Part shown: positions 34,895 to 43,795 of the stretch, one piece after another
How positions within the stretch are numbered: the stretch's first letter is position 1
Layout of the letters: each line of letters opens with the position of its first letter
Notes under the pieces: generated by a model
What the model saw: the letters and a program-made list of their open reading frames with translations, nothing else
What the model was told of the DNA's origin: nothing
Database searches by the model: none
Source of the DNA: Coprobacter tertius
GTDB lineage: Bacteria > Bacteroidota > Bacteroidia > Bacteroidales > Coprobacteraceae
Direction of reading: 5' to 3'
DNA: 64,000 nucleotides
Assembly: GCF_024330105.1 (NCBI RefSeq)
Contig: NZ_JANDHW010000003.1
Span: 248,001-312,000 of the forward strand
Translations under genes and position numbers: made by a program

Positions 34895-36190
34895 ATGCAT
34901 ATGGTCGCCTTTATTACCTATATGATAAAAGTAAATTTTGCTCTGGCAGTTTTATATTTACTTTATAAATTATTCTTCAGCAGGGATAAGTTTTTTTATG
35001 CGCATAGGGTCGTATTACTTCTCATATATGCGGTAGCGTTTACAATCCCTTTTATCGATTTGCCGGAATGGCGGCCCGGAAATGAAACTGCGGAAACCAT
35101 CGTAGAGACATATAGGAAACTGGTTCCCGTAATTTCGGAGACTACATTACAACCGGAAACCGGATGGTTGCTTTTGGCGGTATTGGCGGGGATAGCTTCG
35201 GTTTCTTTTATATTATTTATAAAAATGGCGTTAGGGATATTCCTTATTTGCCGGAAAATTATAAAAATTCCCGTCGTAACGATTTCTGGAATAAAAGTTC
35301 GTAGCCTTCTATCTAAAGAAGAACCCCATTCTTTTTTCCGGTGGATATGTGTATATCCTGAAGGCTATGAGCAGGGGGAGTTATACGATATACTTCTGCA
35401 CGAACAAGTGCATGTGAAGCAATGGCATTCAATAGATATAATTATAGCACAGGTAGTTACTTGTATCGGTTGGTATAATCCGTTTGTCTGGCTGTTGAGG
35501 AGTGAAATAAGAATGAACCACGAATTTATGGCTGATGAAGGCGTTTTAAGGCAGGGAGTAAATAAGAAAGAGTATCAATATAATCTGTTAGGATTCGATA
35601 AAACCCGCGAGATCAATATGGCTGCAGCAAATTTATATAATAACTTTAGTGTATTACCTTTAAAAAAAAGAATTAAAATGTTGAATAAAAAGAAAACTTC
35701 TAACATCGGAGGAATAAAATATTTGATGTTAGTGCCGGTCATAGGCCTTTTATTGATGCTGAATAATACGCGAGCCATGTCTACGGCTAAGGATGCGATT
35801 GCCGACTCTCTGCCGATAGAAACTATAGGAGAAACATTCGGTTTACAGACTGCCGATACCGTAGTTACTTCTGCTTTTGTAATGCCCCAGTTTCCGGGTG
35901 GGGAAACAGAATTGAAGTCTTATATCACAAAAAATTTAAAATATCCTGTAGACGCTTCTGAGAAAAAGATTCAAGGACGTGTTATCGTTAAATTTATCGT
36001 AGAAAAAGACGGTTCGGTAAATCAGGTTGAAGTTTTAAAGAGTGTTGATCCTTCTCTCGATAAAGAGTCGGTACGTGTTATTAAATCTATGCCTAAATGG
36101 ATACCCGGTAAAAATAAATCCGGTATGCCACAAAGGGTATGGTATACGGTACCTATAGATTTTAGCTTAGTAGTTTGGCGTACTAATTAA
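34895..36190 (+). CDS. BlaR1-like M56 metallopeptidase with TonB C-terminal domain
   Basis: The 431-residue protein has three to four N-terminal transmembrane helices. The zinc motif H-E-Q-V-H is at 169-173, with a second W-H-S and the D-E-G region after it. A further transmembrane helix near 275-290 leads to a periplasmic TonB C-terminal domain (F-P-G-G-E-T-E-L, G-R-V-I-V-K-F-I-V-E-K-D-G, P-K-W-I-P-G). This fusion is common in Bacteroidota. It presumably senses the envelope, cleaves the BlaI partner and drives an outer-membrane receptor. Confidence 0.88.
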   Translation: MHMVAFITYMIKVNFALAVLYLLYKLFFSRDKFFYAHRVVLLLIYAVAFTIPFIDLPEWRPGNETAETIVETYRKLVPVISETTLQPETGWLLLAVLAGIASVSFILFIKMALGIFLICRKIIKIPVVTISGIKVRSLLSKEEPHSFFRWICVYPEGYEQGELYDILLHEQVHVKQWHSIDIIIAQVVTCIGWYNPFVWLLRSEIRMNHEFMADEGVLRQGVNKKEYQYNLLGFDKTREINMAAANLYNNFSVLPLKKRIKMLNKKKTSNIGGIKYLMLVPVIGLLLMLNNTRAMSTAKDAIADSLPIETIGETFGLQTADTVVTSAFVMPQFPGGETELKSYITKNLKYPVDASEKKIQGRVIVKFIVEKDGSVNQVEVLKSVDPSLDKESVRVIKSMPKWIPGKNKSGMPQRVWYTVPIDFSLVVWRTN

Positions 36191-36265
36191 CGAATTATTG
36201 CTATAAATAGAGTTTGTAGTTGAAACATTAGTTATGCAGAGTAACGATACTGTGGATAATTAAGA

Positions 36266-36299
36266 TAAAAAAAGTCCGGTAGAGATGCCGGACTTTTTT
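36266..36299. terminator. Bidirectional terminator
   Basis: AAAAAAAGTCCGG and CCGGACTTTTTT pair across a seven- to eight-base loop between convergent genes. Confidence 0.8.
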
Positions 36300-36308
36300 G
36301 TAACAGGT

Positions 36309-38381
36309 TTATTTTTTCTCGAGAGCTTCCTCGATTTGTTGTAAAAGAATATTTTTGAACTTAGGGGAAGCTGCGTTCATTTTTATTAATTCTCCCTTTT
36401 TGTCGAAAATAAAGTAACTGGGATATTCACTTACCGAAAGTAAATTTTCAATCATGCGTTGTTGGTGGTCGGGAAGACGGTAATGAACTATGTTTTCTCC
36501 CGAAAGCCCGGTTTTTTTGATAAATGATTTCCAGGTATCTTCGGGCGAATTGTTTGCCAAATACATAAATATAACGTCTTTTCCGGAGAGTTCCTTTTCG
36601 ATGTCCGGCATCAGTGCCATATTTTCCCGGCAAGGGCCACACCAAGTTCCCCATATATCGAGGTAAACTACTTTCCCGTTATACGGTTTTAGCAATTCTT
36701 TCAATAGAATTTTCGCATCTTCAAAATCTTTAAATGCTGAAACATCTTTCAGACTGTTGAAATCGATAAATCCTTTTTCTTTAATCGTAATGTATTGATT
36801 TTGTTGTTTTAGAATATCGCTTTTAAAAGCGTCGTGGGTAACTCTTGCGTTTAAAATCGATAATGCGGTTTCTGATAAGGGTTTTTGGGTTTGATTTAAT
36901 TGTTCTATAAAATAGCCGGCGGTAAGTAATTCTTTTAATATAGGGTTGGTAATGACCGAATCGATTGTTTTCAGATCATTTGCGATGAGGTCTTTTTCCA
37001 GAAGCTCTTTTGCTTGTGGCAGTTGGAAATATTTATTTAATTGATCTAATTTTTTCTGTTTATCGGGGGTAAAAGAATTGGCTCTTTTATCGATTGGCAA
37101 TTTTTCTATTTCTTCGATAATGCGGGCTGTTTCTTCTTCCAGACCGGTATCTTCGTCAGGAACCAGTCCATCATTTATCAACTGATTCCATATTTTATGG
37201 ATATTGGGCTTGTATATAATAGCAATACTGCCATCGGGCATCGTTACAGACTTTTGCCGATTTATATAACTGAGATACGTTTCGATAAAATCATTGAATT
37301 CTTTTGTGGCTGTATAATCTAATTCGTTATCGAGAGGAAATTCTTTTTCGATGAATTTGAAATATTCCGGCGTATCAAAAGAAATACGGTTCTCCTCTAT
37401 CAGGTTGAAATAACGTTGCATGACATAATACCCGTACTGGTACAGGAAATTTTGCCGGGCGATATCGATCGTTTTTTGTGAAAGAGCCGGATATTTGTTT
37501 ATGTATTCACTTAGTTTTTGTAAAGCTTCGTTATATTTTGATTTTATATCTTCGAGGGCTTTCATGTCTTCTTTTATCGATTTCATTTGATAGTAATCTA
37601 CCGACCAGTAATTCTGGGATAATAATTCGGATAATTCGTTATGTAGTCTGGCATTTTTACCCATAAAGAGTTTTTCTTTTTCCCTTTTGAAATGATCGAC
37701 AATACTTTTATCCTCGGGTTTAATTGTGAAATCTTTGATATTGCAATAAAAAAACAAGGATTCACCGGGTGTAACAACCGTTGAAAGTAAAGGGTAAATA
37801 TCGATATACTGCGGGGCGAATGCGGGTATACGTATTTTAAACCGGCCCAAAGAATCTGGTTCTATGTTATATTCTTTCTGAGGCTTTAAGTGTATAATAA
37901 CTTGAAATTTTCGAAAAAAACGCATATCTTCTTCGGTCACCTGGTCGAAATTTCTGAAATATCCTGTAATAGTTACTGAATCTGTACGGTAATCGCTTAT
38001 GTTAAAACGTGAGTGGTCTTTTTGAGGATAATATGAAAATTCTTTAGATGCTTTTTTATAAACGCTTTTTTTCTTTTTCCCGGATTCGATCGAAATCGTA
38101 CCGTTTTTTTCTTCCTTTATTTTTATCGAAAGAGACTTTTCTCCATTTTCGAGATTAATCATCAGAACGTTTTTCTTTAAAGGAACGATAGAAGTATAAT
38201 TCCAAAAGTCGCAATCGTAAACAGCGAATTTTTCGAATAAGCCGTATTCCCATTCATTTGTTTGAGTGTTTATCCAATTGCCCTTCAGTGAGGTTGGTAT
38301 AGATATATCTTCGGCAAAACATGGGATTGAAATAACAAAAGCAATGAATGACAGGATAATACGTGTTAGATTTTTTTTCAT
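36309..38381 (-). CDS. TlpA-like thiol-disulfide reductase with large N-terminal region
   Basis: I chose the ATG at 38381 (MKKNLTRI, signal peptide to about C-F-A-E); a frame extends upstream to 38420. The 690-residue protein has a long N-terminal region of beta-rich and helical character. It then has a thioredoxin/TlpA domain with V-V-Y-L-D-I-W-G-T-W-C-G-P-C and the cis-Pro loop E-Y-P-S-Y-F-I. It is periplasmic or outer-membrane attached. Such proteins are frequent in Bacteroidota; substrates are unknown. Confidence 0.85.
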   Translation of the reverse strand: MKKNLTRIILSFIAFVISIPCFAEDISIPTSLKGNWINTQTNEWEYGLFEKFAVYDCDFWNYTSIVPLKKNVLMINLENGEKSLSIKIKEEKNGTISIESGKKKKSVYKKASKEFSYYPQKDHSRFNISDYRTDSVTITGYFRNFDQVTEEDMRFFRKFQVIIHLKPQKEYNIEPDSLGRFKIRIPAFAPQYIDIYPLLSTVVTPGESLFFYCNIKDFTIKPEDKSIVDHFKREKEKLFMGKNARLHNELSELLSQNYWSVDYYQMKSIKEDMKALEDIKSKYNEALQKLSEYINKYPALSQKTIDIARQNFLYQYGYYVMQRYFNLIEENRISFDTPEYFKFIEKEFPLDNELDYTATKEFNDFIETYLSYINRQKSVTMPDGSIAIIYKPNIHKIWNQLINDGLVPDEDTGLEEETARIIEEIEKLPIDKRANSFTPDKQKKLDQLNKYFQLPQAKELLEKDLIANDLKTIDSVITNPILKELLTAGYFIEQLNQTQKPLSETALSILNARVTHDAFKSDILKQQNQYITIKEKGFIDFNSLKDVSAFKDFEDAKILLKELLKPYNGKVVYLDIWGTWCGPCRENMALMPDIEKELSGKDVIFMYLANNSPEDTWKSFIKKTGLSGENIVHYRLPDHQQRMIENLLSVSEYPSYFIFDKKGELIKMNAASPKFKNILLQQIEEALEKK

Positions 38382-38562
38382 GAAATTAGTTTTAAATAAA
38401 ATGTGACGTTTAAATAGCATAATTGGAAAACAAATGTATAAAAATAGATATATGTAAAGCTTTTTATTTTTTATTGTTATATATTATTAATTATATAATA
38501 ACTGTGTAAATACATAGATTATGTAGTGTGTAAAAATATTAAAAATATTGGAATCGTGTCGA

Positions 38563-39387
38563 TTATTTTCCGAAATAACGCTTTTGAAGCGAGCGAAATT
38601 CATCGCCTTTTTTGATTTCTTTGAGCCAAACATTAAGACTATCCAGTAGTACCGGCGAATTTTTACGTAAAGCCCACGATTGAAATTGGGTAAAACTTAT
38701 ATCGGTCCCATAATCGATTTCGGAATATTCTTTCGCCATTTTCCGGGCGATCGTTTCGTCGCACACCACATAATCGATGTCTCCTTTTGCGACCATAATT
38801 ACCAGTTGTTCGGCACCATAGACGGGTTCTTCTTTTATGTATATAGTATCTCCGATCTCATGAGACAAATTTTCGATACGTAGTCGGGTAGGAGTGTCTC
38901 TGACGATATACAATTCTTTTTTCCCTAAATTCAATTGATTGCGTATCGGTTTTTTCCCGTTGTTATATTCCGCTTTCCGCTGTACGAGTACTTGTTTGTT
39001 TAGTTGTATGGTTTCAGCGAAATTATAATTTTGTTTATTTTCGGTGGTAATAGGTATGGGACGTCCTACAATATCGTAACGGTTTTCGTTAAGCCCTTCG
39101 AGGCTTTTGCTCAAACTTACTTCCGGATATACTTCTACTACCAGTCCGCTTCTTTTGCTGATGAGGTGAGCGAGTTCATAATCGAATCCGATGACCGTAT
39201 CGCCCGAAACCCGGTAGCTTAATGGGGTATAGTCGGTTACGATTCTCAAGGTATCGCTTTTTGCAATTTGTTCGTAATCTCGTATGGGCAAATGAACTGG
39301 CCTTGAGCATTTTTTTATCATGACCATAACCGAGATTGAAAGAACGAGTAATATTACGTATAATATAAGTCTGTTGCGATTTTTCAT
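38563..39387 (-). CDS. Solute-binding protein family 3 / MltF-N-like protein
   Basis: The 274-residue protein has one N-terminal hydrophobic helix (about 7-25). It then carries the amino-acid-binding-protein fold: L-R-I-V-T-D-Y-T-P-L-S-Y, G-F-D-Y-E-L-A-H-L-I-S-K-R-S-G-L, and a last strand D-Y-V-V-C-D-E-T-I-A. No lytic transglycosylase domain follows, so it is only the binding module, membrane-tethered. It lies 18 bases after the porin gene and is probably cotranscribed with it. Confidence 0.8.
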   Translation of the reverse strand: MKNRNRLILYVILLVLSISVMVMIKKCSRPVHLPIRDYEQIAKSDTLRIVTDYTPLSYRVSGDTVIGFDYELAHLISKRSGLVVEVYPEVSLSKSLEGLNENRYDIVGRPIPITTENKQNYNFAETIQLNKQVLVQRKAEYNNGKKPIRNQLNLGKKELYIVRDTPTRLRIENLSHEIGDTIYIKEEPVYGAEQLVIMVAKGDIDYVVCDETIARKMAKEYSEIDYGTDISFTQFQSWALRKNSPVLLDSLNVWLKEIKKGDEFRSLQKRYFGK

Positions 39388-39405
39388 AGGAAAGCCATTA
39401 ATAAA

Positions 39406-41388
39406 TTAATTAACAAAATCGATGGATATTCCGATCTGTAACATCGAAGGCGGAATGGGGTAATGAGGAATCGTAAAATAATTATTATTGCCTAAAATTC
39501 CCTGATTGGCATGGGAATACATGACGAAGAAACGCGTTTGTTTCAGTTTCATGTTGGCATAGGCGTTCATGATCGGATAATTCCCTATTTTGGTTTCATT
39601 TTGGGTGTGAAACGCAAGTATTCCCGGTTGATAGGCTTCACTGTAATATTGGGTGAAGTAGCGACAGTCTACCCCCAGTTGTACATGTAATACTTTAGCT
39701 ATTTTAAAAATAAAATAGAGATTACTGCTGAAACTGAACTCGGGTAAAGGTATAACCGAAGGTTTACTCGTTTTTTGATATACGAGATGATTATCGAAAT
39801 GCAAAGGGCCGGCTTTAAAATTTTGTTCGAGGGAAGCACTGAAGATCTGCATAATAGAATTTTCTTGCAGAGGAAGAGCCTCAGGTCCGAAATAAACATA
39901 ATTTTGTATGTTTTCTACACCCACATTCAGTCTGGTACGCCAACGTGGGATGCTGAATTCTCCTCCTATGCGAAAACGTCGTATTTTACCGAAGTCATTG
40001 TTCCAGATAAAGTGATTCGAGGTATAATGTTTATAATAGAATGCGGGTTCGGTGTTTTTAAAAAATCCGTATGCTTTTAACTGAACCGTGTCTTTAAAAA
40101 TAGGAAATCGAGTCTGAATTTCTCCTTTGATATCGAGTGATCCCGCTTCCGGGCCGGTAATTCCCAATTTCCCATCGGCATTGTAAGTCAGTATTTTACC
40201 TTTTCTTTTCGATACTTGTGCACCTACCCACAACAGGTTTTCGGTATAGTTATGACTGGCGAGAGAAGAATGGAATGAAGCTCCGTTAAGATCGAGTACT
40301 GGTATCGAAGGTTGTGCGATATAGTCGGGAGAAACCGGATCTGACATTAATTTAAAATGTCTTACTTCATAAGTCAAATAAGCAGCAAGACCCATTTTTG
40401 CATATTTATTGAATCCCTCCAGCAACGAAACACCCAGTGTATTCCGTAACGACCAATAGGAAGTAGAGTCGTTGGTGCCGTTTTTGCTGATATAGGTATT
40501 TTTAAAATATTTCTGGTCTTCCTCGGCATTATTATTTACAAATCGACGCATATTATCGTTATATTCGATCGTATGTATAAAGCTCGTAACGGGGACGAAT
40601 ACCTCTGTTTCTGTGGTATCTTTTACTTCGGTTCTGTAAAATCCCAGTTTATATCGTTGTGTTGCGTAATAGTTTTTCCCTTTTACCCGGTTGTATGCGT
40701 CGTTTAAATTTATTTGCACACTATGAGAGTCGAGATTTCCTAAAGTGGTTATGTAATCGTCGGGATGGGTTATTTGTCGATCGTCGATCACTCCTCCGTT
40801 TTCTTGAATTACAAAATTATAGGTGTTGAATAAAACTTGCAAATCGTAACGGTCGGTAATATAACTTCCGAACAGTTGCCAGTCGAAATCTTTTGTCGCA
40901 TTATGTTCATAATGCCCTCTCGAGAGTAAATAATCTATTCTGCCGCCCAGCTCGAGTTTTTTATTTATATTTCCAGAAAATATGGCACTCAGGTCTTCTT
41001 GTTTACTTTGCTTAGATCCGCCCGAAAAATACGATAGTTGTGTGATAGGAATACGGGAATTATAAAAAGTCATATTCGAGGGAGTCTTTATCCGGTGATG
41101 GAAAGGCTCTTTAAATATGAATTGAGGCATATCCGGCCGGTCGAAAAATATTTTTGATAAACCGGGACTGCCGAGATTGCCTAAATAACCGTATGCGACC
41201 GAATAGGCGGGAGGCCAGTCGGTATCGTAGAAATTAAGTGTGAGGGTATCCATAGGTACACGATAACGATCTCCGAGCGGTTGTGTAATGCGCCAGGCAT
41301 AAGGATCGGGCCCCTGTTCTTTCTTTTTGGCTGCAACACCAAGAATACAGAGGAGACCTATGAGTATAAGAATCCCGTTTCTTTTCAT
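39406..41388 (-). CDS. Putative outer-membrane porin (Porin_10 type)
   Basis: The 660-residue protein has a signal peptide, then a long series of alternating beta strands rich in aromatic residues. The sequence ends M-L-Q-I-G-I-S-I-D-F-V-N, a terminal strand signature. The start (W-R-I-T-Q-P-L-G-D-R-Y-R-V-P-M-D-T) and Y-F-S-G-G-S-K-Q-S-K-Q-E-D-L are typical of the Bacteroidota putative porin family. The next gene encodes a solute-binding-like protein, hinting at joint uptake. Confidence 0.85.
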   Translation of the reverse strand: MKRNGILILIGLLCILGVAAKKKEQGPDPYAWRITQPLGDRYRVPMDTLTLNFYDTDWPPAYSVAYGYLGNLGSPGLSKIFFDRPDMPQFIFKEPFHHRIKTPSNMTFYNSRIPITQLSYFSGGSKQSKQEDLSAIFSGNINKKLELGGRIDYLLSRGHYEHNATKDFDWQLFGSYITDRYDLQVLFNTYNFVIQENGGVIDDRQITHPDDYITTLGNLDSHSVQINLNDAYNRVKGKNYYATQRYKLGFYRTEVKDTTETEVFVPVTSFIHTIEYNDNMRRFVNNNAEEDQKYFKNTYISKNGTNDSTSYWSLRNTLGVSLLEGFNKYAKMGLAAYLTYEVRHFKLMSDPVSPDYIAQPSIPVLDLNGASFHSSLASHNYTENLLWVGAQVSKRKGKILTYNADGKLGITGPEAGSLDIKGEIQTRFPIFKDTVQLKAYGFFKNTEPAFYYKHYTSNHFIWNNDFGKIRRFRIGGEFSIPRWRTRLNVGVENIQNYVYFGPEALPLQENSIMQIFSASLEQNFKAGPLHFDNHLVYQKTSKPSVIPLPEFSFSSNLYFIFKIAKVLHVQLGVDCRYFTQYYSEAYQPGILAFHTQNETKIGNYPIMNAYANMKLKQTRFFVMYSHANQGILGNNNYFTIPHYPIPPSMLQIGISIDFVN

Positions 41389-41612
41389 ACGGCTGCAAAG
41401 ATAAAACTAAAAAATAAATATCTCATAATCCTGTTTTCTTTATTTCTATAAAACAACTTAGCCTAAAATAAAAGGCGTTAAAGAGTGGGAAATATTCGAT
41501 GAATCCCCATAATGTCTTAACATATTTTATCGTGTGTAAATAATCAAAATACTTCGTGACATTGTTATACTCGTGGAATTTATAAATTATACTTTACTTA
41601 AAAAACATTATT

Positions 41613-42209
41613 ATGGAAGTAACGACATTTAATTTTTGGGGAAAAACAAAATATTGGTGGGTAATGATGATCATAGGGATTCTTCTTGTTCCCTGCGGTA
41701 TATGGTTACTCTTTCAACCGGTGGTCGGTTATGCGGTCATTTCTATGTTATTCGGTTGGGGACTTATTCTTACCGGTGTTGTACAATTGACAGTTGCGGG
41801 AAATGTAACAAAACGTTCTCATGGGTGGGGCTGGTGGCTGGCCGGAGGAATACTTGATATTTTTATCGGTTTTCTTCTGATTGGAAATCTTGCGCTCAGC
41901 GAGGTGACGTTACCTTATTTCTTCGCTTTTGTATTCCTTTTTAAAGGGATCAGCAATATTGTATCGTCATTTACCATGACCTCTAATTACAAGTTTTGGT
42001 GGGTGTATCTGCTCAACGGTATTTTATTACTCGTGATCTCGTTTTTATTCTTTCTTTCGCCATTCGGAGCTACCTATACGATATTATTTTTATGTGCCTT
42101 TGTATTTATATATTGGGGGATATCGCTTATCGTGTTTGCATACGATCTGAAGCCCTCTAAAGATATGCCCTCGAATACCGACGAACAGAAACCGATTAGT
42201 CAATTGTAA
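41613..42209 (+). CDS. DUF308/HdeD-family membrane protein
   Basis: The 198-residue protein has about six hydrophobic helices. G-I-L-L-V-P-C-G-I-W-L-L-F-Q-P, the repeated small-residue helices and the internal duplication (W-W-L-A-G-G-I-L-D, then W-W-V-Y-L-L-N-G-I-L) are those of DUF308/HdeD proteins, linked to acid resistance in other bacteria. The function here is unknown. It is followed by a terminator. Confidence 0.82.
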   Translation: MEVTTFNFWGKTKYWWVMMIIGILLVPCGIWLLFQPVVGYAVISMLFGWGLILTGVVQLTVAGNVTKRSHGWGWWLAGGILDIFIGFLLIGNLALSEVTLPYFFAFVFLFKGISNIVSSFTMTSNYKFWWVYLLNGILLLVISFLFFLSPFGATYTILFLCAFVFIYWGISLIVFAYDLKPSKDMPSNTDEQKPISQL

Positions 42210-42243
42210 TTTGGTATATTTCTTATTTTCTTTAAATTAAATG

Positions 42244-42271
42244 AAGGCATCTTTTTTATGGGATGCCTTTA
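42244..42271 (+). terminator. Terminator after the DUF308 gene
   Basis: AAGGCATC and GATGCCTT pair across a 10-base loop, followed by T-rich sequence. Confidence 0.6.
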
Positions 42272-42325
42272 TTGCTTTATAGTTAAAAACTCTTGCAAAA
42301 CAATGTCATATACACAGATTTGTGG

Positions 42326-42333
42326 TATATTTG
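42326..42333 (+). promoter_or_regulatory. Bacteroidota -7 box (TAtaTTTG)
   Basis: This is a perfect TAnnTTTG with no clear -33 box. It could drive the 42-residue frame starting eight bases later or the Gly/Arg-rich gene at 42503. Confidence 0.4.
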
Positions 42334-42340
42334 TATAAAT

Positions 42341-42469
42341 ATGGCAGATGATGTGCAGCGAACCGTACGTATTGATACGTCTTATTTTTTAAATGAGATA
42401 CGGTACGCTAAAAAAATAAAACAGAGTGCCGGTATTTTAAACTCTCAATTGAGTTTGAAGTCTAAGTAA
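42341..42469 (+). CDS. Possible 42-residue basic mini-protein
   Basis: The ATG is almost at the predicted transcription start, so the mRNA would be nearly leaderless. The product begins MADDVQRTVRIDTSYF and is basic. No family was recognised and translation is not shown. Confidence 0.25.
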   Translation: MADDVQRTVRIDTSYFLNEIRYAKKIKQSAGILNSQLSLKSK

Positions 42470-42502
42470 TAAAATAAATAAATATATCGGGAGGACACGA
42501 TT

Positions 42503-43741
42503 ATGAGAAAAGCAAGATTATCCTCTTTATTGGTTTTTATCGGACTGGGTACGGTTGCTTTGGGGCAACGTTATATCGAAGAAGACGATTTGTATTACCA
42601 GCCGGGTGAAAAAAATCCGATTGTAGAGCAAAAGAAAAAAGAGAAGGCAGAAGAGGCCAGAACTCAGCGTACGATTATCATAGAACCTGCTCGGTCGAAT
42701 ACTGCCGATCGGGACATCGATGAATATAACCGGCGTTATACGGGAGGTAATGATTCTTTGTATAACGATCAGAGAGAAGATGAAGCGGTTGTAGACACCC
42801 GAGAGCAAGCGAATAATAATGACGACGGTTATTATCTGAACGGATTCAATGGTTCGCAATCGGATTATGAATATGCCGAAAGAATAAGACGTTTTCACGA
42901 TCCCAAATTCACAATTCATTTAAGTGACCCGGCTTATACCGACATTTATTTTATGAATCCGGGTGACTGGAATATATATATCGATAACAATTCGTATGCC
43001 TACGTAACACCTACCTGGACTAATCCCTGGTATTGGAATTATACTTGGGCTCCTTATTCATATACCAGCCTCTCCTGGCGGTGGGGCAATTGGGGGTTCG
43101 GCTTCGGTTGGAATACACCCTGGTATGATCCGTGGTATGGTCCCGGTTGGGGCTGGGGCGGTGGTTGGTATCCCAGTTATGGTTGGGGTGGCAGTTGCTG
43201 GTATCCCAATTACGGTTGGGGAGGTCATTGGCATCACGGATGGGAATCTCCATATCGCTATTCCTCGATGGGTCGATATGCCGGAGGCCGGAGTAATTCT
43301 TATACCGGTCGTACAGGCAACGGGTATTATAATAACGGCCGGTCTTCTGTAAACCGGGGTCGTACCAGTGCTGTAAATCCGGGCCGTACTGGAGTTTCGA
43401 ACGGAAGAACTGATTATAATTCGGGACGCACAGGTGTTACCACAGGACGAGATTCGTACATTCCCAATCGCGGACGTACCAGTGTTGCTACTCCTGGCCG
43501 TGGAAACAATAACAATTCGTATAACAGCGGTACCAGTCGTCCTTCTACCAATTACAATTCCGGCTCTTCAACCAACCGGGGACGTTCTTCATATACTCCT
43601 TCCGATAATCGGGGACGTAGTTCGAATAACAGTTCGTATAATAGTGGCCGTAGCAGTTATTCTCCGGCTCCGGCAACCGGCGGTGGCGGTCGTAGTTCGG
43701 GTGGCGGCGGAAGAAGTTCCGGCGGCGGCCGTGGTAGATAA
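42503..43741 (+). CDS. Secreted Tyr/Trp- and Gly/Arg-rich low-complexity protein
   Basis: The 412-residue protein has a signal peptide (about 1-21, ending A-L-G-Q). A charged N-terminal third follows, then a central Trp/Tyr/Gly-rich part (about 150-255, many W-G and Y-W pairs). The 150-residue C-terminal tail is built of G-R-T and G-R-S units with Asn and Ser. No enzymatic domain is seen. Such a tail could bind nucleic acid or polysaccharide or be cross-linked. It lies 54 bases before the FadL-type gene. Confidence 0.75.
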   Translation: MRKARLSSLLVFIGLGTVALGQRYIEEDDLYYQPGEKNPIVEQKKKEKAEEARTQRTIIIEPARSNTADRDIDEYNRRYTGGNDSLYNDQREDEAVVDTREQANNNDDGYYLNGFNGSQSDYEYAERIRRFHDPKFTIHLSDPAYTDIYFMNPGDWNIYIDNNSYAYVTPTWTNPWYWNYTWAPYSYTSLSWRWGNWGFGFGWNTPWYDPWYGPGWGWGGGWYPSYGWGGSCWYPNYGWGGHWHHGWESPYRYSSMGRYAGGRSNSYTGRTGNGYYNNGRSSVNRGRTSAVNPGRTGVSNGRTDYNSGRTGVTTGRDSYIPNRGRTSVATPGRGNNNNSYNSGTSRPSTNYNSGSSTNRGRSSYTPSDNRGRSSNNSSYNSGRSSYSPAPATGGGGRSSGGGGRSSGGGRGR

Positions 43742-43795
43742 TTTGTGATAAATTGTATATAATAACGATTGGTAAAACCGGATAATTGAATTAAA

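Noticed and set aside
34524-36190. Beta-lactam resistance operon
   Set aside because: BlaI and BlaR1 homologues are present but no beta-lactamase or penicillin-binding protein gene follows, and the receptor has a TonB domain instead of a penicillin sensor.
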